Positions 56,381 to 64,000 of a stretch of 64,000 bases of DNA are shown here, piece by piece. The DNA is from an uncultured Oscillibacter sp. GTDB lineage: Bacteria > Bacillota > Clostridia > Oscillospirales > Oscillospiraceae. Made by a program: the position numbers and the translations under genes. Position 1 is the first letter of the stretch. The number at the start of each line of letters is the position of its first letter. A model generated the notes under the pieces. It did not search any database. It was given only the letters and a program-made list of their open reading frames with translations, and was not told where the DNA came from. The DNA lies in assembly GCA_934574045.1 (NCBI GenBank), contig CAKTMK010000006.1, positions 1 through 64,000 on the forward strand, written 5' to 3'.

Positions 56381-56401
56381 ATCATTTATTTGGGAAGTCA
56401 A
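56373..56401 (-). promoter_or_regulatory. Promoter of the MarR-ABC exporter operon
   Basis: TTGACT, 17 nt, TAATAT on the minus strand; the -10 is inside a MarR-type palindrome. Confidence 0.85.
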
Positions 56402-56494
56402 TGCCGGATCTGCTATTTTCTTTGAACGAATTATGAACAAATTTATGAAATCTGCGGGATTTGTAAACAAATTGTGAAAGGTCCGGCGGACGCG

Positions 56495-56523
56495 TTGACT
56501 TTTCACCCGCCGCCCGCTATCAT
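56495..56523 (+). promoter_or_regulatory. Promoter of a candidate small RNA
   Basis: TTGACT, 17 nt, TATCAT on the plus strand. No gene follows on this strand for more than 7 kb. Confidence 0.65.
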
Positions 56524-56529
56524 GAACTC

Positions 56530-56630
56530 ATCAAGCAGAACGCTTGACCGTTTCTCCTAGTTTTCCCTCTCCTTTCTCTATACCATACGGCAAAACGGAC
56601 GGCTTTTTCGCCGTCCGTTTTGCCGTATTT
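56530..56630 (+). ncRNA. Candidate small RNA of about 100 nt
   Basis: A consensus-like promoter ends at 56523 and a very strong hairpin with T-run closes at 56630. Between them is a pyrimidine-rich single strand (TTTCTCCTAGTTTTCC near 56549) and AAGC/GCTT. The only open frame, from an ATG at 56522, has 12 codons, no ribosome site, and starts inside the -10 box. The CTCCT stretch is complementary to ribosome-binding sites. No known RNA family was recognised. The function is not known. Confidence 0.5.
56585..56630 (+). terminator. 19-bp hairpin ending the candidate small RNA
   Basis: ATACGGCAAAACGGACGGC pairs without mismatch with its complement around TTTTTC, then TTCTCTTT. It contains A-tract bases on its 5' arm and T-tract on its 3' arm. 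Confidence 0.85.
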
Positions 56631-56775
56631 CTCTTTCACCCGGCCAGCCCCGCCGCGCGGACGGTTTTTCCGGTCCCGGCGGCCGGGGACGCAGCCCGCG
56701 TAAACGTCTCTGCGAAAAGCGCGGCGGACCGCCCCCGCAGGGAAACGGCCCGCCGTTTTCGGTCCTCTCACGCGC

Positions 56776-56961
56776 TCAGGAATAGAGCTGCTCGTCGTCG
56801 TAATCGTCGTACTCGCTGCCGAACTTCTTGCTCAGCCGCTTCTTCATGCCGCAGCAGCCGACGCTCAGATCGTGCCATCCGCCGATCAGCAGGCAGATCA
56901 CCGCCGCCAGCGCCAAGCTCGCCCCGATGATCTTCATGACCAGTTGCGCAGTCTTGCTCAT
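56776..56961 (-). CDS. Small membrane protein, 61 residues
   Basis: One hydrophobic segment at about 9-28 (MKIIGASLALAAVICLLIGGW), then CCGMKKRLSKKFGSEYDDYDDEQLYS, a positive and then strongly acidic tail. AAAGGAGG lies 8 nt upstream and a promoter at 57027, so it is a real gene. Function unknown. The CC pair near 36 may be acylated or bind metal; this is a guess. Confidence 0.75.
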   Translation of the reverse strand: MSKTAQLVMKIIGASLALAAVICLLIGGWHDLSVGCCGMKKRLSKKFGSEYDDYDDEQLYS

Positions 56962-57026
56962 ACCGTAATCCTCCTTTAACGGACGCGTTTGCCCAGTTCC
57001 GCAAAAGAACTGCCTGAATATGGAGT

Positions 57027-57055
57027 ATGATACACCAGATTTAAAAATATTACAA
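57027..57055 (-). promoter_or_regulatory. Promoter of the 61-aa membrane protein gene
   Basis: TTGTAA, 17 nt, TATCAT on the minus strand, 66 nt before the start. Confidence 0.75.
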
Positions 57056-57100
57056 GGCCGCAGGCGATAATTTCCGCCGCCGTGCGCCCAAAACCGGCAG

Positions 57101-57122
57101 AAAAGCGCCCCGCCGCGGGGCG
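57101..57122 (-). terminator. Terminator of the TSCPD gene
   Basis: CGCCCC pairs with GGGGCG around GCCGC; the minus strand then reads CTTTTC. Confidence 0.65.
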
Positions 57123-57135
57123 GGACGCTCCTCTT

Positions 57136-57399
57136 TTACGCTTTCGCCTGTCCGGCCAGAGCCTTTTCCAGCCCCCGCGCCAGCTGATCCGGGCAGGAGG
57201 TGGGCTTGAAGCCGCAGCGGATGCCCTTGAGCCGGGCCACGGCCTCCTGCGCGGGCATTCCCCGCACCAGCGCGGCGATCCCCTGAAGGTTGCCGCTGCA
57301 TCCGCCCAGCACATCCAGTTCCTCGATCACGTTGTTCTCATCCAGCCGGACCCGCATCTCCTGAGAGCAGGTCCCCTGGGGGCGAAATGTAATGACCAT
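57136..57399 (-). CDS. TSCPD-domain protein (TIGR03905-like)
   Basis: An 87-residue protein. MVITFRPQGTCSQEMRVRLDENNVIEELDVLGGCSGNLQGIAALVRGMPAQEAVARLKGIRCGFKPTSCPDQLARGLEKAL follows the family pattern with four conserved Cys (near 11, 34, 62, 69), the TSCPD box at 68-72. The domain also ends vitamin-B12-dependent ribonucleotide reductases, where cysteines bind metal. Stand-alone members are of unknown role. It has its own promoter between spo0A and itself. Confidence 0.9.
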   Translation of the reverse strand: MVITFRPQGTCSQEMRVRLDENNVIEELDVLGGCSGNLQGIAALVRGMPAQEAVARLKGIRCGFKPTSCPDQLARGLEKALAGQAKA

Positions 57400-57435
57400 C
57401 AGCCGATCCCTTCCGTTTCTGAAATATCACGGCAA

Positions 57436-57464
57436 AGGATACCACACCGGACCGGACGCGTCAA
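57436..57464 (-). promoter_or_regulatory. Promoter of the TSCPD gene
   Basis: TTGACG, 17 nt, TATCCT on the minus strand, directly after the spo0A stop. Confidence 0.8.
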
Positions 57465-57471
57465 GAGCCTT

Positions 57472-58230
57472 TCAGGCCGCGCCGCCGGAATTGCGCCCCT
57501 CCAGCACCAGCCGGTCAGCAATCATGGCGATGAACTCGCTGTTGGTGGGCTTTCCCTTAGTATTGGAGACCGTGTAGCCAAAGAACTTCTGGAGCGTTTC
57601 CAGATCGCCCCGGTCCCACGCCACCTCGATGGCATGGCGGATGGCGCGCTCCACGCGGGAGGGCGTGGTGGAGAACCGGCGGGCCACCTCAGGATAGAGG
57701 ACCTTGGTCACGGCGTTGATGACGTCCATATCCTCCACTGCGATCAGGATCGCCTCCCGCAGGTACTGATAGCCCTTGATGTGGGCGGGAACGCCGATCT
57801 CGTGGATGATGTCCGTGACCATGTTCTTTAAATTTTTGGTATGGGCGGCGGGCTGCGCCGGCTGGCACACCGCCCGCATCCGGTCCAGCAGGGCGGCATT
57901 TTCAAAGGGCTTGGGCATGAAGTAGGCCGCGCCCTTGCCCAGTGCCTCGGACACCACCTGCTCCGTGAAAAACGCGGAAACGATCATCGTGTGCACCGGC
58001 AGCTCCTCCCGCCGGAGCTGATCCAGCACGCCGAAGCCGTCCAGCTCCGGCAGCACCACATCCAGGATCAGCAGATCCGGGGCCAGCTCCCGGACCTGCT
58101 CAAGAGCGCTTCGGCCGTCTCCGACGCTGGCGGCGACCGTAAAGCCGCCGTCCTGCTCGATGATCTCCCGCAGCATGGCGCGGAAGCTCTCGTTGGCGTC
58201 CGCTATGATGACTTTCCTGCAAATCTCCAT
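57472..58230 (-). CDS. spo0A: Sporulation master regulator Spo0A
   Basis: A 252-residue response regulator that commits the cell to sporulation when phosphorylated. The receiver domain spans 6-122: acidic pocket DANE at 11-14, phospho-acceptor Asp57 in LLILDVVLPELDG, and Lys in FMPKPFE near 108. The Spo0A-specific DNA-binding domain spans about 140-252: VTDIIHEIGVPAHIKGYQYLREAI, VTKVLYPEVARRFSTTPSRVERAIRHAIEVAWDRGD and FFGYTVSNTKGKPTNSEFIAMIADRL. A sigma-A-type promoter and one 0A box lie upstream. It follows spoIVB as in B. subtilis. Confidence 0.97.
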   Translation of the reverse strand: MEICRKVIIADANESFRAMLREIIEQDGGFTVAASVGDGRSALEQVRELAPDLLILDVVLPELDGFGVLDQLRREELPVHTMIVSAFFTEQVVSEALGKGAAYFMPKPFENAALLDRMRAVCQPAQPAAHTKNLKNMVTDIIHEIGVPAHIKGYQYLREAILIAVEDMDVINAVTKVLYPEVARRFSTTPSRVERAIRHAIEVAWDRGDLETLQKFFGYTVSNTKGKPTNSEFIAMIADRLVLEGRNSGGAA

Positions 58231-58303
58231 AATTTACCCTGTCCTCCATACTCGTATTCGGAATTTCCTTTGGATTCCCAAAGGTTCTGAATCTCTTTTC
58301 TAT

Positions 58304-58332
58304 AATCTAACACAAACGGACAGGGTTTTCAA
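58304..58332 (-). promoter_or_regulatory. Promoter of spo0A
   Basis: TTGAAA, 17 nt, TAGATT on the minus strand, about 75 nt before the start codon. Confidence 0.75.
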
Positions 58333-58362
58333 GGATTATTTGTAAATTATTGGTATTTTTTA

Positions 58363-58369
58363 TTCGACA
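58363..58369 (-). promoter_or_regulatory. 0A box upstream of spo0A
   Basis: The minus strand reads TGTCGAA, the exact Spo0A-binding heptamer, 31 nt upstream of the -35 box. This suggests autoregulation. Confidence 0.7.
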
Positions 58370-58413
58370 GAATGTTCAGATACTATCAATATTCCGTCAA
58401 AAGTGCTTAGCCG

Positions 58414-59430
58414 TCATGCGCTTTTCAGCATATTTCGGATGAGCAGGCCGTAGCCCCGGGTGGGATCTCCCAGCAGAACATGGGTCACAGCGCCCGCCAA
58501 ACGGCCATCCTGAAGGATGGGCGAGCCGCTCATGCCCTGCACGATGCCGCCTGTTTTTTCCAGAAGCTCCGGGTCCGTGACGGTAATAAGGAGGTTGCGC
58601 CCCTCCGGGTCCGTGTTTAAAATTTTCGTGATCTCGATCTCGTATTCCTTTACCTCGTCGCCGTCCACATTGGCAAGGATCGTCGCCTTTCCCGTGTGGA
58701 CCTGTTCGTTTTCCGCCACTGGGAGCGCGTTCTGCCCCAGCCGCTCGATCAGCTCCTGATCCGTCAGCGTGCCGAATACGCCGCCGCCGGTGTTGGCGTA
58801 CAGCGTTCCGGTGTCGCCGGTGAGGTCAAAGTCTCCCTTCAGCTCACCTGCCGCGCCGGGCTGCCCGCGCTTGACCGCCTTTACCTCCGAGGGCAGGATC
58901 GCCCCTGAGGAAAAGGGCATCAGCGCGGCGGTGTCCACGTCCGTGACGCCGTGGCCCAGCGCGCCGAAGGTGTTGCTCTCCGGGTCGTAAAACGTCATGG
59001 TGCCGATACCCGCCATGCTGTCCCGTATCCACGCGCCGATGGCGTAGCTGCCGCCGCTGCCGTCCGCCGTGACCTCCAGATCCAGCGTTTTCGCCCCCCG
59101 CCGTACCTCCAGCCGGGCCGCCTCGCCGCCCGCGTCCTGGATCAGCGTGCGGAACTGCTCCGTGGAGGTGACGGCGCTTCCGCCGCACTGCACGATCACG
59201 TCGCCCACCGCCAATCCGCAGGCCCGGGCGGGCGTATTGCCCTCCGCCAGCTTCACCACCAGAACGCCTTTTGAAAACAGCTTGATGCCCACTGTGTGTC
59301 CCACTGGGACCAGCGTTTGAGCGGACGCCAGCTCCGCCGCCGCCGCGGACACCAGAAGTCCCGCCGCCGTCACCAGCGCCGCCAGCAGAAGCGCCGCGCC
59401 GCTCCTGTGCCGTTCCGTCCTTTCATTCAT
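58414..59430 (-). CDS. spoIVB: SpoIVB peptidase
   Basis: A 338-residue forespore-secreted serine peptidase (family S55). In model organisms it triggers pro-sigma-K processing. It has a signal/membrane segment at about 12-35. A PDZ domain follows (VGHTVGIKLFSKGVLVVKLAEGNTPARACGLAVGDVIVQCGG, about 43-85). The peptidase core has GALGHGVTDVDTAALMPF near 155 with the catalytic His, and GGIVQGMSGSPILQDGRLAGAVTHVL near 293-318 with the catalytic Ser. AAAGGGG precedes the ATG at 59430. It lies between ftsZ and spo0A on the same strand. Confidence 0.95.
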   Translation of the reverse strand: MNERTERHRSGAALLLAALVTAAGLLVSAAAAELASAQTLVPVGHTVGIKLFSKGVLVVKLAEGNTPARACGLAVGDVIVQCGGSAVTSTEQFRTLIQDAGGEAARLEVRRGAKTLDLEVTADGSGGSYAIGAWIRDSMAGIGTMTFYDPESNTFGALGHGVTDVDTAALMPFSSGAILPSEVKAVKRGQPGAAGELKGDFDLTGDTGTLYANTGGGVFGTLTDQELIERLGQNALPVAENEQVHTGKATILANVDGDEVKEYEIEITKILNTDPEGRNLLITVTDPELLEKTGGIVQGMSGSPILQDGRLAGAVTHVLLGDPTRGYGLLIRNMLKSA

Positions 59431-59683
59431 TGGATCGCCCCTTTCTGAAGGACCGGACGCATCCGACCCTTCAGAAAAGAAGCCGGCGTTCGCGTTTTGA
59501 AATTTCACCGGCAAACGCATTGTCTGCAAAACCGCGCCGCTCCACCGGTGAAAAAAGCGGCGGCGCTGCCATGGAAACGCGCACCTGCGCCCATGCATCC
59601 GCCGCCGCCGGATTATCCCCGGAGTATTGTTGTGAATTTTCCATATATTGTATAATTATATTCTCATATTTTCCCATTCGCGC

Positions 59684-59716
59684 AAAAAACGGCCGGAGAG
59701 CAGCCTGCTCTCCGGC
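59684..59716 (-). terminator. Terminator of ftsZ
   Basis: GCCGGAGAGCAG pairs with CTGCTCTCCGGC around one base; the minus strand then has CGTTTTTT. Confidence 0.9.
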
Positions 59717-59729
59717 GGTTGGTTTATGG

Positions 59730-60875
59730 TCAGTCGTCCCGCTTGCTGAAGATCTTGAAGATGTCCTCAAAGGGATCGTCCTCCGGCTCCTGCGGCTTGG
59801 GATCGTCCGCGGCGCTCAGGGGCTGGGGCGCCTCCACGGCGCTCTGGGGAAGCGCAGGCTCCGCCGCAGCGGGCGCGGGCTGGGCAGCGGCAGCGGGCTT
59901 TTCCTCCGGCTGGGCGGCGGGCTTTTCAAAGCCCGTGGCGATCACGGTCACGCGGATCTCGTCTTCCATCGTCTCGTCGAACTGGGCGCCGAAGATGGTG
60001 ATGGCGTCGTCGCTGACGGCCTCCTGCACCAGCGAGGCGGCCTGCTCCACCTCCTCCAAACCGATGTCCATGGAGCCGGTGACGTTGATGAGCACGCCGT
60101 GCGCCCCGGCGATAGAGGTCTCCAGCAGGGGGCTGGAAATGGCCATGCGGGCGGCCTCCTCGGCCTTGCCCTTTCCGGCAGCGCGGCCCACGCCCATGTG
60201 GGCAAGGCCCGCGTTTTTCATGATGGTGGTCACGTCGGCAAAGTCCAGATTGATGAATCCGGTGTCCCGGATCAGGTCAGAGATGGACTGCACCGCCTGA
60301 CGCAGCACGTCGTCCGCAATCTCAAAGGCGTTTGCAAAGGTGATCTTCTGATCCGTGGCGTGCTTGAGCCGCTCATTGGGAATAATCACCAGGGAATCCA
60401 CTTTTTCCTTCAGGTCGGCGATGCCCTGCTCCGCCTGCTGCATCCGGCGGCGGCCCTCAAAGCCGAAAGGCTTTGTGACCACAGCCACGGTGAGGATGTC
60501 CATTTCCCGGGCGATCTCCGCCACGATGGGCGCGCCGCCGGTGCCGGTGCCGCCGCCCATGCCGGCGGTGATGAACACCATGTCGGTGTCCTCCAGCGCC
60601 TTGGCGATCTGGCTGCGGCTCTCCTCGGCGGACTTGCGGCCCACCTCCGGGTCGGAGCCTGCGCCCTGCCCGTGGGTCAGCTTTTCGCCGATCTGGATCT
60701 TATAGGTAGCGCTGGAAACGTTCAGTGCCTGCTTGTCCGTATTGATGGCCACAAAGTCCACGCCCTTGGTGCCGGAGCGGACCATGCGGTTGACCACGTT
60801 GTTTCCGCCGCCGCCAACGCCGATGACCTTGATGTTTACAACGGCGTCCGGGCCGGTCTCCAATCCAAATGCCAT
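59730..60875 (-). CDS. ftsZ: Cell division GTPase FtsZ
   Basis: A 381-residue tubulin-like protein forming the division ring. The GTP-binding core has IKVIGVGGGGNNVVNRM at 16-32 and the tubulin signature GMGGGTGTGGAPIVAEIARE at about 103-122. The T7 synergy loop NLDFADVTTIM near 203 is intact. A Pro/Ala/Glu-rich linker runs from about 320, and the chain ends EDDPFEDIFKIFSKRDD, a conserved-looking C-terminal peptide unlike the E. coli DYLDIPAFLR type. AGGAGG precedes the ATG. It has its own promoter and terminator. Confidence 0.97.
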   Translation of the reverse strand: MAFGLETGPDAVVNIKVIGVGGGGNNVVNRMVRSGTKGVDFVAINTDKQALNVSSATYKIQIGEKLTHGQGAGSDPEVGRKSAEESRSQIAKALEDTDMVFITAGMGGGTGTGGAPIVAEIAREMDILTVAVVTKPFGFEGRRRMQQAEQGIADLKEKVDSLVIIPNERLKHATDQKITFANAFEIADDVLRQAVQSISDLIRDTGFINLDFADVTTIMKNAGLAHMGVGRAAGKGKAEEAARMAISSPLLETSIAGAHGVLINVTGSMDIGLEEVEQAASLVQEAVSDDAITIFGAQFDETMEDEIRVTVIATGFEKPAAQPEEKPAAAAQPAPAAAEPALPQSAVEAPQPLSAADDPKPQEPEDDPFEDIFKIFSKRDD

Positions 60876-60981
60876 ATGCTGCCTCCTGCTGTCGTTCGTA
60901 TCGGGAATCGCTTTTCTCCGTCGGCCCCGCCGAGCGGCGCGAATGAATCTAAAAATGCGCGGGACAAATGTATACTTTTTT

Positions 60982-61010
60982 ATAATAAGCCACTTTGCCC
61001 GCCGGGTCAA
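60982..61010 (-). promoter_or_regulatory. Promoter of ftsZ
   Basis: TTGACC, 17 nt, TATTAT on the minus strand, between divIB and ftsZ. Confidence 0.8.
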
Positions 61011-61044
61011 GTGCTCCCGGGATATTTCCGCCGGTTTTTAACAT

Positions 61045-61809
61045 TCACCCTTTGATGAACACGTTCTGTCCGTCGCTTCCGGTCATGCGGATGGTCCCCG
61101 TCTCGTTGGATTCGATCCGCCCGCTGTCAAGAATTGCCTGAAGTGCGCGCATTTTGTAGGGGTAGTTGGCGTTGTACGGCAGCTCCACGGTGAAGCGCTC
61201 CGCATAGTCCATCCGCAGCACCGTCAGGTCGTCCAGATGGATGGCCTGCACGTTTTGGAGCATATCCGCCCCGTCCAGCGCCGCAAGGAGGGCCAGCAGG
61301 CTCTCCTGCTGGTCGGCCCGCTCCGTCTCCAGCGCGATCTGCGTGGATACAGACGGCGCCAGAAGGCGGCATCCATCCAGCTCCGCCAGCTTTCCGGCAT
61401 CGCCGGGCGTCCGCTGCTCCACGATCTTGCCGTCCGGGCTGATGAGCCACGCGGAGCCGTCCTGCACTGCGGCCAGCGCCGCAGCGCTCTCCGTCACGTC
61501 GATGGTCAGCGTGTCCGGCAGCTCCCGGTTGATGCGCACCGCCGTGATGTACGGCAGCTTTTTCAGCAGGTCCTCCGCGATGGCGTACTTGTTCAGCAGG
61601 AACAGGTTGTCGCCGATGCGCAGGCCGGTGGCGTCCACGATCTCCTGCTCGGAGTAGCGCTCCTCGCCGGTGATGACAATGGAATCCACCCGGAAAAACA
61701 GCGTCAGCGCCGCGATGATCGCGCCGCAGATGGCCAGAACGGACAGCATTTTATAGAGGAAGCCGAATCTTCCCCTCCTGTGCCGGTTTCGATTTCTCCG
61801 TCTGGCCAT
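61045..61809 (-). CDS. divIB: Cell division protein DivIB/FtsQ
   Basis: A 254-residue bitopic membrane protein of the divisome. A basic N-terminus (MARRRNRNRHRRGRFGF) precedes one hydrophobic segment at about 17-40. The POTRA domain (VDSIVITGEERYSEQEIVDATGLRIGDNLFLLNKYAIAEDLLKKLPYITAVRINRELPDTLTIDVTE) covers 42-110, followed by the beta domain. It links FtsL and PBP2B at the septum in B. subtilis. GGAGAAAG precedes the ATG. It is 20 nt after murA and so co-transcribed. Confidence 0.93.
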   Translation of the reverse strand: MARRRNRNRHRRGRFGFLYKMLSVLAICGAIIAALTLFFRVDSIVITGEERYSEQEIVDATGLRIGDNLFLLNKYAIAEDLLKKLPYITAVRINRELPDTLTIDVTESAAALAAVQDGSAWLISPDGKIVEQRTPGDAGKLAELDGCRLLAPSVSTQIALETERADQQESLLALLAALDGADMLQNVQAIHLDDLTVLRMDYAERFTVELPYNANYPYKMRALQAILDSGRIESNETGTIRMTGSDGQNVFIKG

Positions 61810-61829
61810 CTGCTTTCTCCAGTCTGTTT

Positions 61830-63098
61830 CTATTCCGTCTCGGGCCGCTCCGCCCGGAAAATGTCCGCGCCCAGCGCCCGCAGCTCCGCGGCGAGGTCCT
61901 CGTAGCCCCGGTCGATGTGCTCCACGCCGGAGACCGCCGTCTCGCCCTCCGCCGCCAGCGCGGCCACGCACAGCGCCGCTCCGCCCCGCAGGTCCGCCGC
62001 CCGGACGGCCGCACCGTGGAGCCGCTCCGCCCCGGTGACCACCGCCGTCCGGCCCGAAACGCGGATGTCCGCGCCCATACGGGTCAGCTCATCCACATGG
62101 CGGAAGCGGTTGGTGAAAATGTTCTCCTCAAACACCGTCGCGCCCCGGCTGCGGGCCAGCGCCGCCATCAGCACGGCCTGCGCGTCCGTGGGAAAGCCGG
62201 GATAGGGCGCGGTGCGGATGGGCCGGACCGCCCGCAGCGGCTCCGTCCGGCGCAGGACGATCCGCGCCTTCTCCGCCCGCAGATCGCAGCCCGCCTCCCG
62301 CAGCGCCGCCGTCACGGTAGCAAGATGCTGCTCCCGCGCGCCGGTCAGGCAGATCTCGCCCCCGGCGGCCGCCGCGGCGCAGAGATAGGTGGCCGCGGCG
62401 ATGCGGTCCGGCATGACGGTGTATTCGCAGCCGTGGAGCGGCGCTCCGCCCTCCACCGTCACCGTGGACGTGCCCGCCCCGCAGACCCGCGCGCCGCAGG
62501 CGCACAGATAGTTCTGTAAATCCTCGATCTCCGGCTCCCGGGCGGCGTTGCAGATGGAGGTGACGCCCTCCGCGCCGCAGGCGGCCAGCATCAGGTTCTC
62601 CGTCGCCCCTACGCTGGGCAGGCTCAGGATCAGCTCCCGCCCCGCAAGGCAGGGCGCGGCGCACACCAGCCGCCCGCCGTCCTCCCGGATGTCGGTTCCC
62701 AGCTCCCGCAGGCCCGCAAGGTGCAGGTCGATGGGCCGGGGGCCAAGTTCGCAGCCGCCGGGATAGCTCAGCTCCGCCTGCCCGCAGCGGGCAAGGATGG
62801 CCCCCAGAAAAATGGCCGAGGAGCGCATTTCCCGCATCAGCGCGTCGGAGATCTCGCTGCGGCACAGGCCGGCGGTGTTCACCGTCAGCGCGTCCCCCTC
62901 CCACCGGGCCTCGCAGCCCAGATACCGCAGGATGCGCACGGACGCGTCCACGTCCCGCAGCCGGGGGCAGCGCCGCAGCACCGTTTCGCCCCGGTTGAGG
63001 AGCGTTGCCGCAAGGATCGGAAGCGCGCTGTTTTTCGCGCCCTGCACCGCTATGGAGCCGGAGAGCGCCTTCGCGCCCCTCACCATGATCTGCGTCAT
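61830..63098 (-). CDS. murA: UDP-N-acetylglucosamine 1-carboxyvinyltransferase
   Basis: A 422-residue enzyme catalysing the first committed step of peptidoglycan synthesis, adding enolpyruvate from PEP. VRGAKALSGSIAVQGAKNSALPILAATLL at the N-terminus holds the substrate Lys-Asn pair. The active-site loop GGCELGPRPIDLHL near 115-128 keeps the catalytic Cys, the target of fosfomycin. GFPTDAQAVLMAALA near 300 and ENIFTNRFRHVDELTRMGA near 322 are the C-domain signatures. GGAGGGAAGGA precedes the ATG at 63098. It sits between murG and divIB. Confidence 0.96.
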   Translation of the reverse strand: MTQIMVRGAKALSGSIAVQGAKNSALPILAATLLNRGETVLRRCPRLRDVDASVRILRYLGCEARWEGDALTVNTAGLCRSEISDALMREMRSSAIFLGAILARCGQAELSYPGGCELGPRPIDLHLAGLRELGTDIREDGGRLVCAAPCLAGRELILSLPSVGATENLMLAACGAEGVTSICNAAREPEIEDLQNYLCACGARVCGAGTSTVTVEGGAPLHGCEYTVMPDRIAAATYLCAAAAAGGEICLTGAREQHLATVTAALREAGCDLRAEKARIVLRRTEPLRAVRPIRTAPYPGFPTDAQAVLMAALARSRGATVFEENIFTNRFRHVDELTRMGADIRVSGRTAVVTGAERLHGAAVRAADLRGGAALCVAALAAEGETAVSGVEHIDRGYEDLAAELRALGADIFRAERPETE

Positions 63099-63164
63099 AT
63101 GTCCTTCCCTCCGCATAAAAAAGTGGTTCAACGACCCATCCTATGCAAAGGGACGCGGCGCGGG

Positions 63165-64000
63165 TTACACCAGCGCCAGCACCGTGTCGTAAATGCGCTG
63201 CGCGGCGTCCGGCACGCCCAGCGCCGTCATGGCGGCGGACATCTCCGCCCGGCGCTGTTCGCTGTGCAGGATCTCGCAGCTCTTTTGAAAGAGCGTCTGG
63301 CCGTCGGCCTCGCTCTCCAGCAGGACGCAGGCCCCGCCCGCCCGCTCCAGCACGCGGGCGTTTTTCTCCTGATGATTGTTCGTCACATAGGGCGAGGGCA
63401 CGATCAGCGCCGGAACGCCCAGCGCCGTCAGCTCACTGATGGTGGACGCGCCCGCGCGGCACAGCACCAGATCCGCCGCCCGCAGCACCCGGTCCATATC
63501 GTAAATGTACGGCCGGACCTCCAGAGACGGATGGTCCGCGAGGGCCACACCCCGCTCCCCCAGCGCCCGCAGCAGCGCGTCGTATCCGCCGCCCGCGCCG
63601 TGGATGTGATGGAACGGCTCCTTGGCCGCCTCCAGCGCCAGAAAATCCGCCATCCTCTGATTCATGCCCGACGCGCCCAAAGATCCCCAGAACGAGACGA
63701 TCAAAGGCCGCCCGTCCCGGATGCCCAGCTCCTGCCGGGCCTGTTCCTTCGTGCGGGTGAAAAAGCCGCCGCGCACCGGCGTCCCCGTCACCACCACCCG
63801 GCTGGGGTCGCGGTACTGCTCCCGGCACGCCTCCACGCTAACCATGATCCGGTCGGCGAACCGCTCCAGCAAACGGGTGGTCAGCCCCGGGACCATGTTG
63901 GACTCGTGGATGGCTGTGGGGATGCCCGCCTTGGCCGCTGCCTTGACCATGGGGAAGCTGGCGTAGCCTCCCGTGCCGATGACCAGCTGGGGCTGGAACC
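63165..64000 (-). CDS. murG: MurG, lipid II-forming GlcNAc transferase (5' end beyond right edge)
   Basis: The visible 278 codons are the C-terminal three quarters of a GT28 enzyme that adds GlcNAc to lipid I at the inner membrane face. GTGGYASFP near the right edge is the second glycine-rich loop. AIHESNMVPGLTTRLLERFADRI, VVVTGTPVRGGFF, LIVSFWGSLGASGMNQRMADFL and the nucleotide-sugar-binding ADLVLCRAGASTISELTALGVPALIVPSPYVTNNHQEKNARVLE are ordered as in MurG. The start codon and first loop lie outside the window. It is followed 66 nt later by murA. Confidence 0.95.
   Translation of the reverse strand, partial: FQPQLVIGTGGYASFPMVKAAAKAGIPTAIHESNMVPGLTTRLLERFADRIMVSVEACREQYRDPSRVVVTGTPVRGGFFTRTKEQARQELGIRDGRPLIVSFWGSLGASGMNQRMADFLALEAAKEPFHHIHGAGGGYDALLRALGERGVALADHPSLEVRPYIYDMDRVLRAADLVLCRAGASTISELTALGVPALIVPSPYVTNNHQEKNARVLERAGGACVLLESEADGQTLFQKSCEILHSEQRRAEMSAAMTALGVPDAAQRIYDTVLALV

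Noticed and set aside
61830..63098. Possible fosfomycin-insensitive MurA
   Set aside because: The active-site loop reads GGCELG, keeping the Cys; an Asp here would have suggested resistance.
1..64000. tRNA, rRNA, prophage and CRISPR loci
   Set aside because: I looked for cloverleaf ends, rRNA core text, phage structural genes and regularly spaced repeats and saw none.

Overview
The window is GC-rich, densely coded DNA from a Gram-positive, endospore-forming anaerobe. Support comes from spoIIR, spo0A and spoIVB, an [FeFe] hydrogenase, an NfnAB transhydrogenase, T-box and FMN leaders, and many TTGACA-17-TATAAT-type promoters. Gene content and protein wording fit the Oscillospiraceae (Flavonifractor/Intestinimonas/Oscillibacter type). 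That placement is inference; no rRNA or tRNA gene is present to confirm it.

Layout. 1-4.1 kb: the start of an LTA-synthase-like gene, a riboflavin importer (ribU) under an FMN riboswitch, then SLOG protein-ispE and spoIIR. 4.6-9.8 kb: a chemoreceptor, a metal-box-controlled DUF3793/flavodoxin operon, coaW, and two 59-residue helical proteins that look paralogous. 9.8-14 kb: a dus/PPOX pair, an XRE regulator with a P-loop kinase, and a DUF368 membrane protein. 14-17.2 kb: a methionine ABC importer (metNIQ) behind a T-box leader. 17.4-21.2 kb: a lipoprotein, a Cdd1-type HhH protein, a DJ-1 protein divergent from a WYL regulator, and a decayed IS3-family element. 21.2-25.2 kb: ridA, an [FeFe] hydrogenase and its NuoF/GltD-like flavoprotein partner. 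25.5-33.4 kb: a MoxR-ATPase/VWA pair, a YihY protein, a diguanylate cyclase, and a cell-surface M13 peptidase with SLH-like repeats. 33.5-37.3 kb: nfnAB, a Crp/Fnr regulator and a CBS protein. 37.3-47.3 kb: ABC-F, a pseudouridine synthase, a zinc-binding lipoprotein, rodA, tsaE-tsaB-upp, a PerM-type transporter, gamma carbonic anhydrase and an M29 aminopeptidase. 47.4-52.2 kb: a collapsed pnuC pseudogene and a BusR-OpuB osmolyte importer operon. 52.2-56.4 kb: a MarR-controlled heterodimeric ABC exporter. 56.5-64 kb: a candidate small RNA, two small genes, spo0A, spoIVB, and the cell-wall/division genes ftsZ, divIB, murA and murG (cut by the right edge).

How the parts work together. The hydrogenase/flavoprotein pair and NfnAB both exchange electrons between ferredoxin and NAD(P)H, as expected of a fermenter. 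Uptake operons are each paired with a matching sensor: the FMN riboswitch with ribU, a Met-specifier T-box with metNIQ, BusR with OpuB, and a Fur-family-like box with the zinc lipoprotein. The right end joins septum and peptidoglycan synthesis to sporulation control. No CRISPR array, prophage, integrated element or rRNA operon was seen. The only mobile DNA recognised is the IS3 remnant. Promoter, operator and terminator calls rest on reading by eye and have not been tested by experiment or by profile search.
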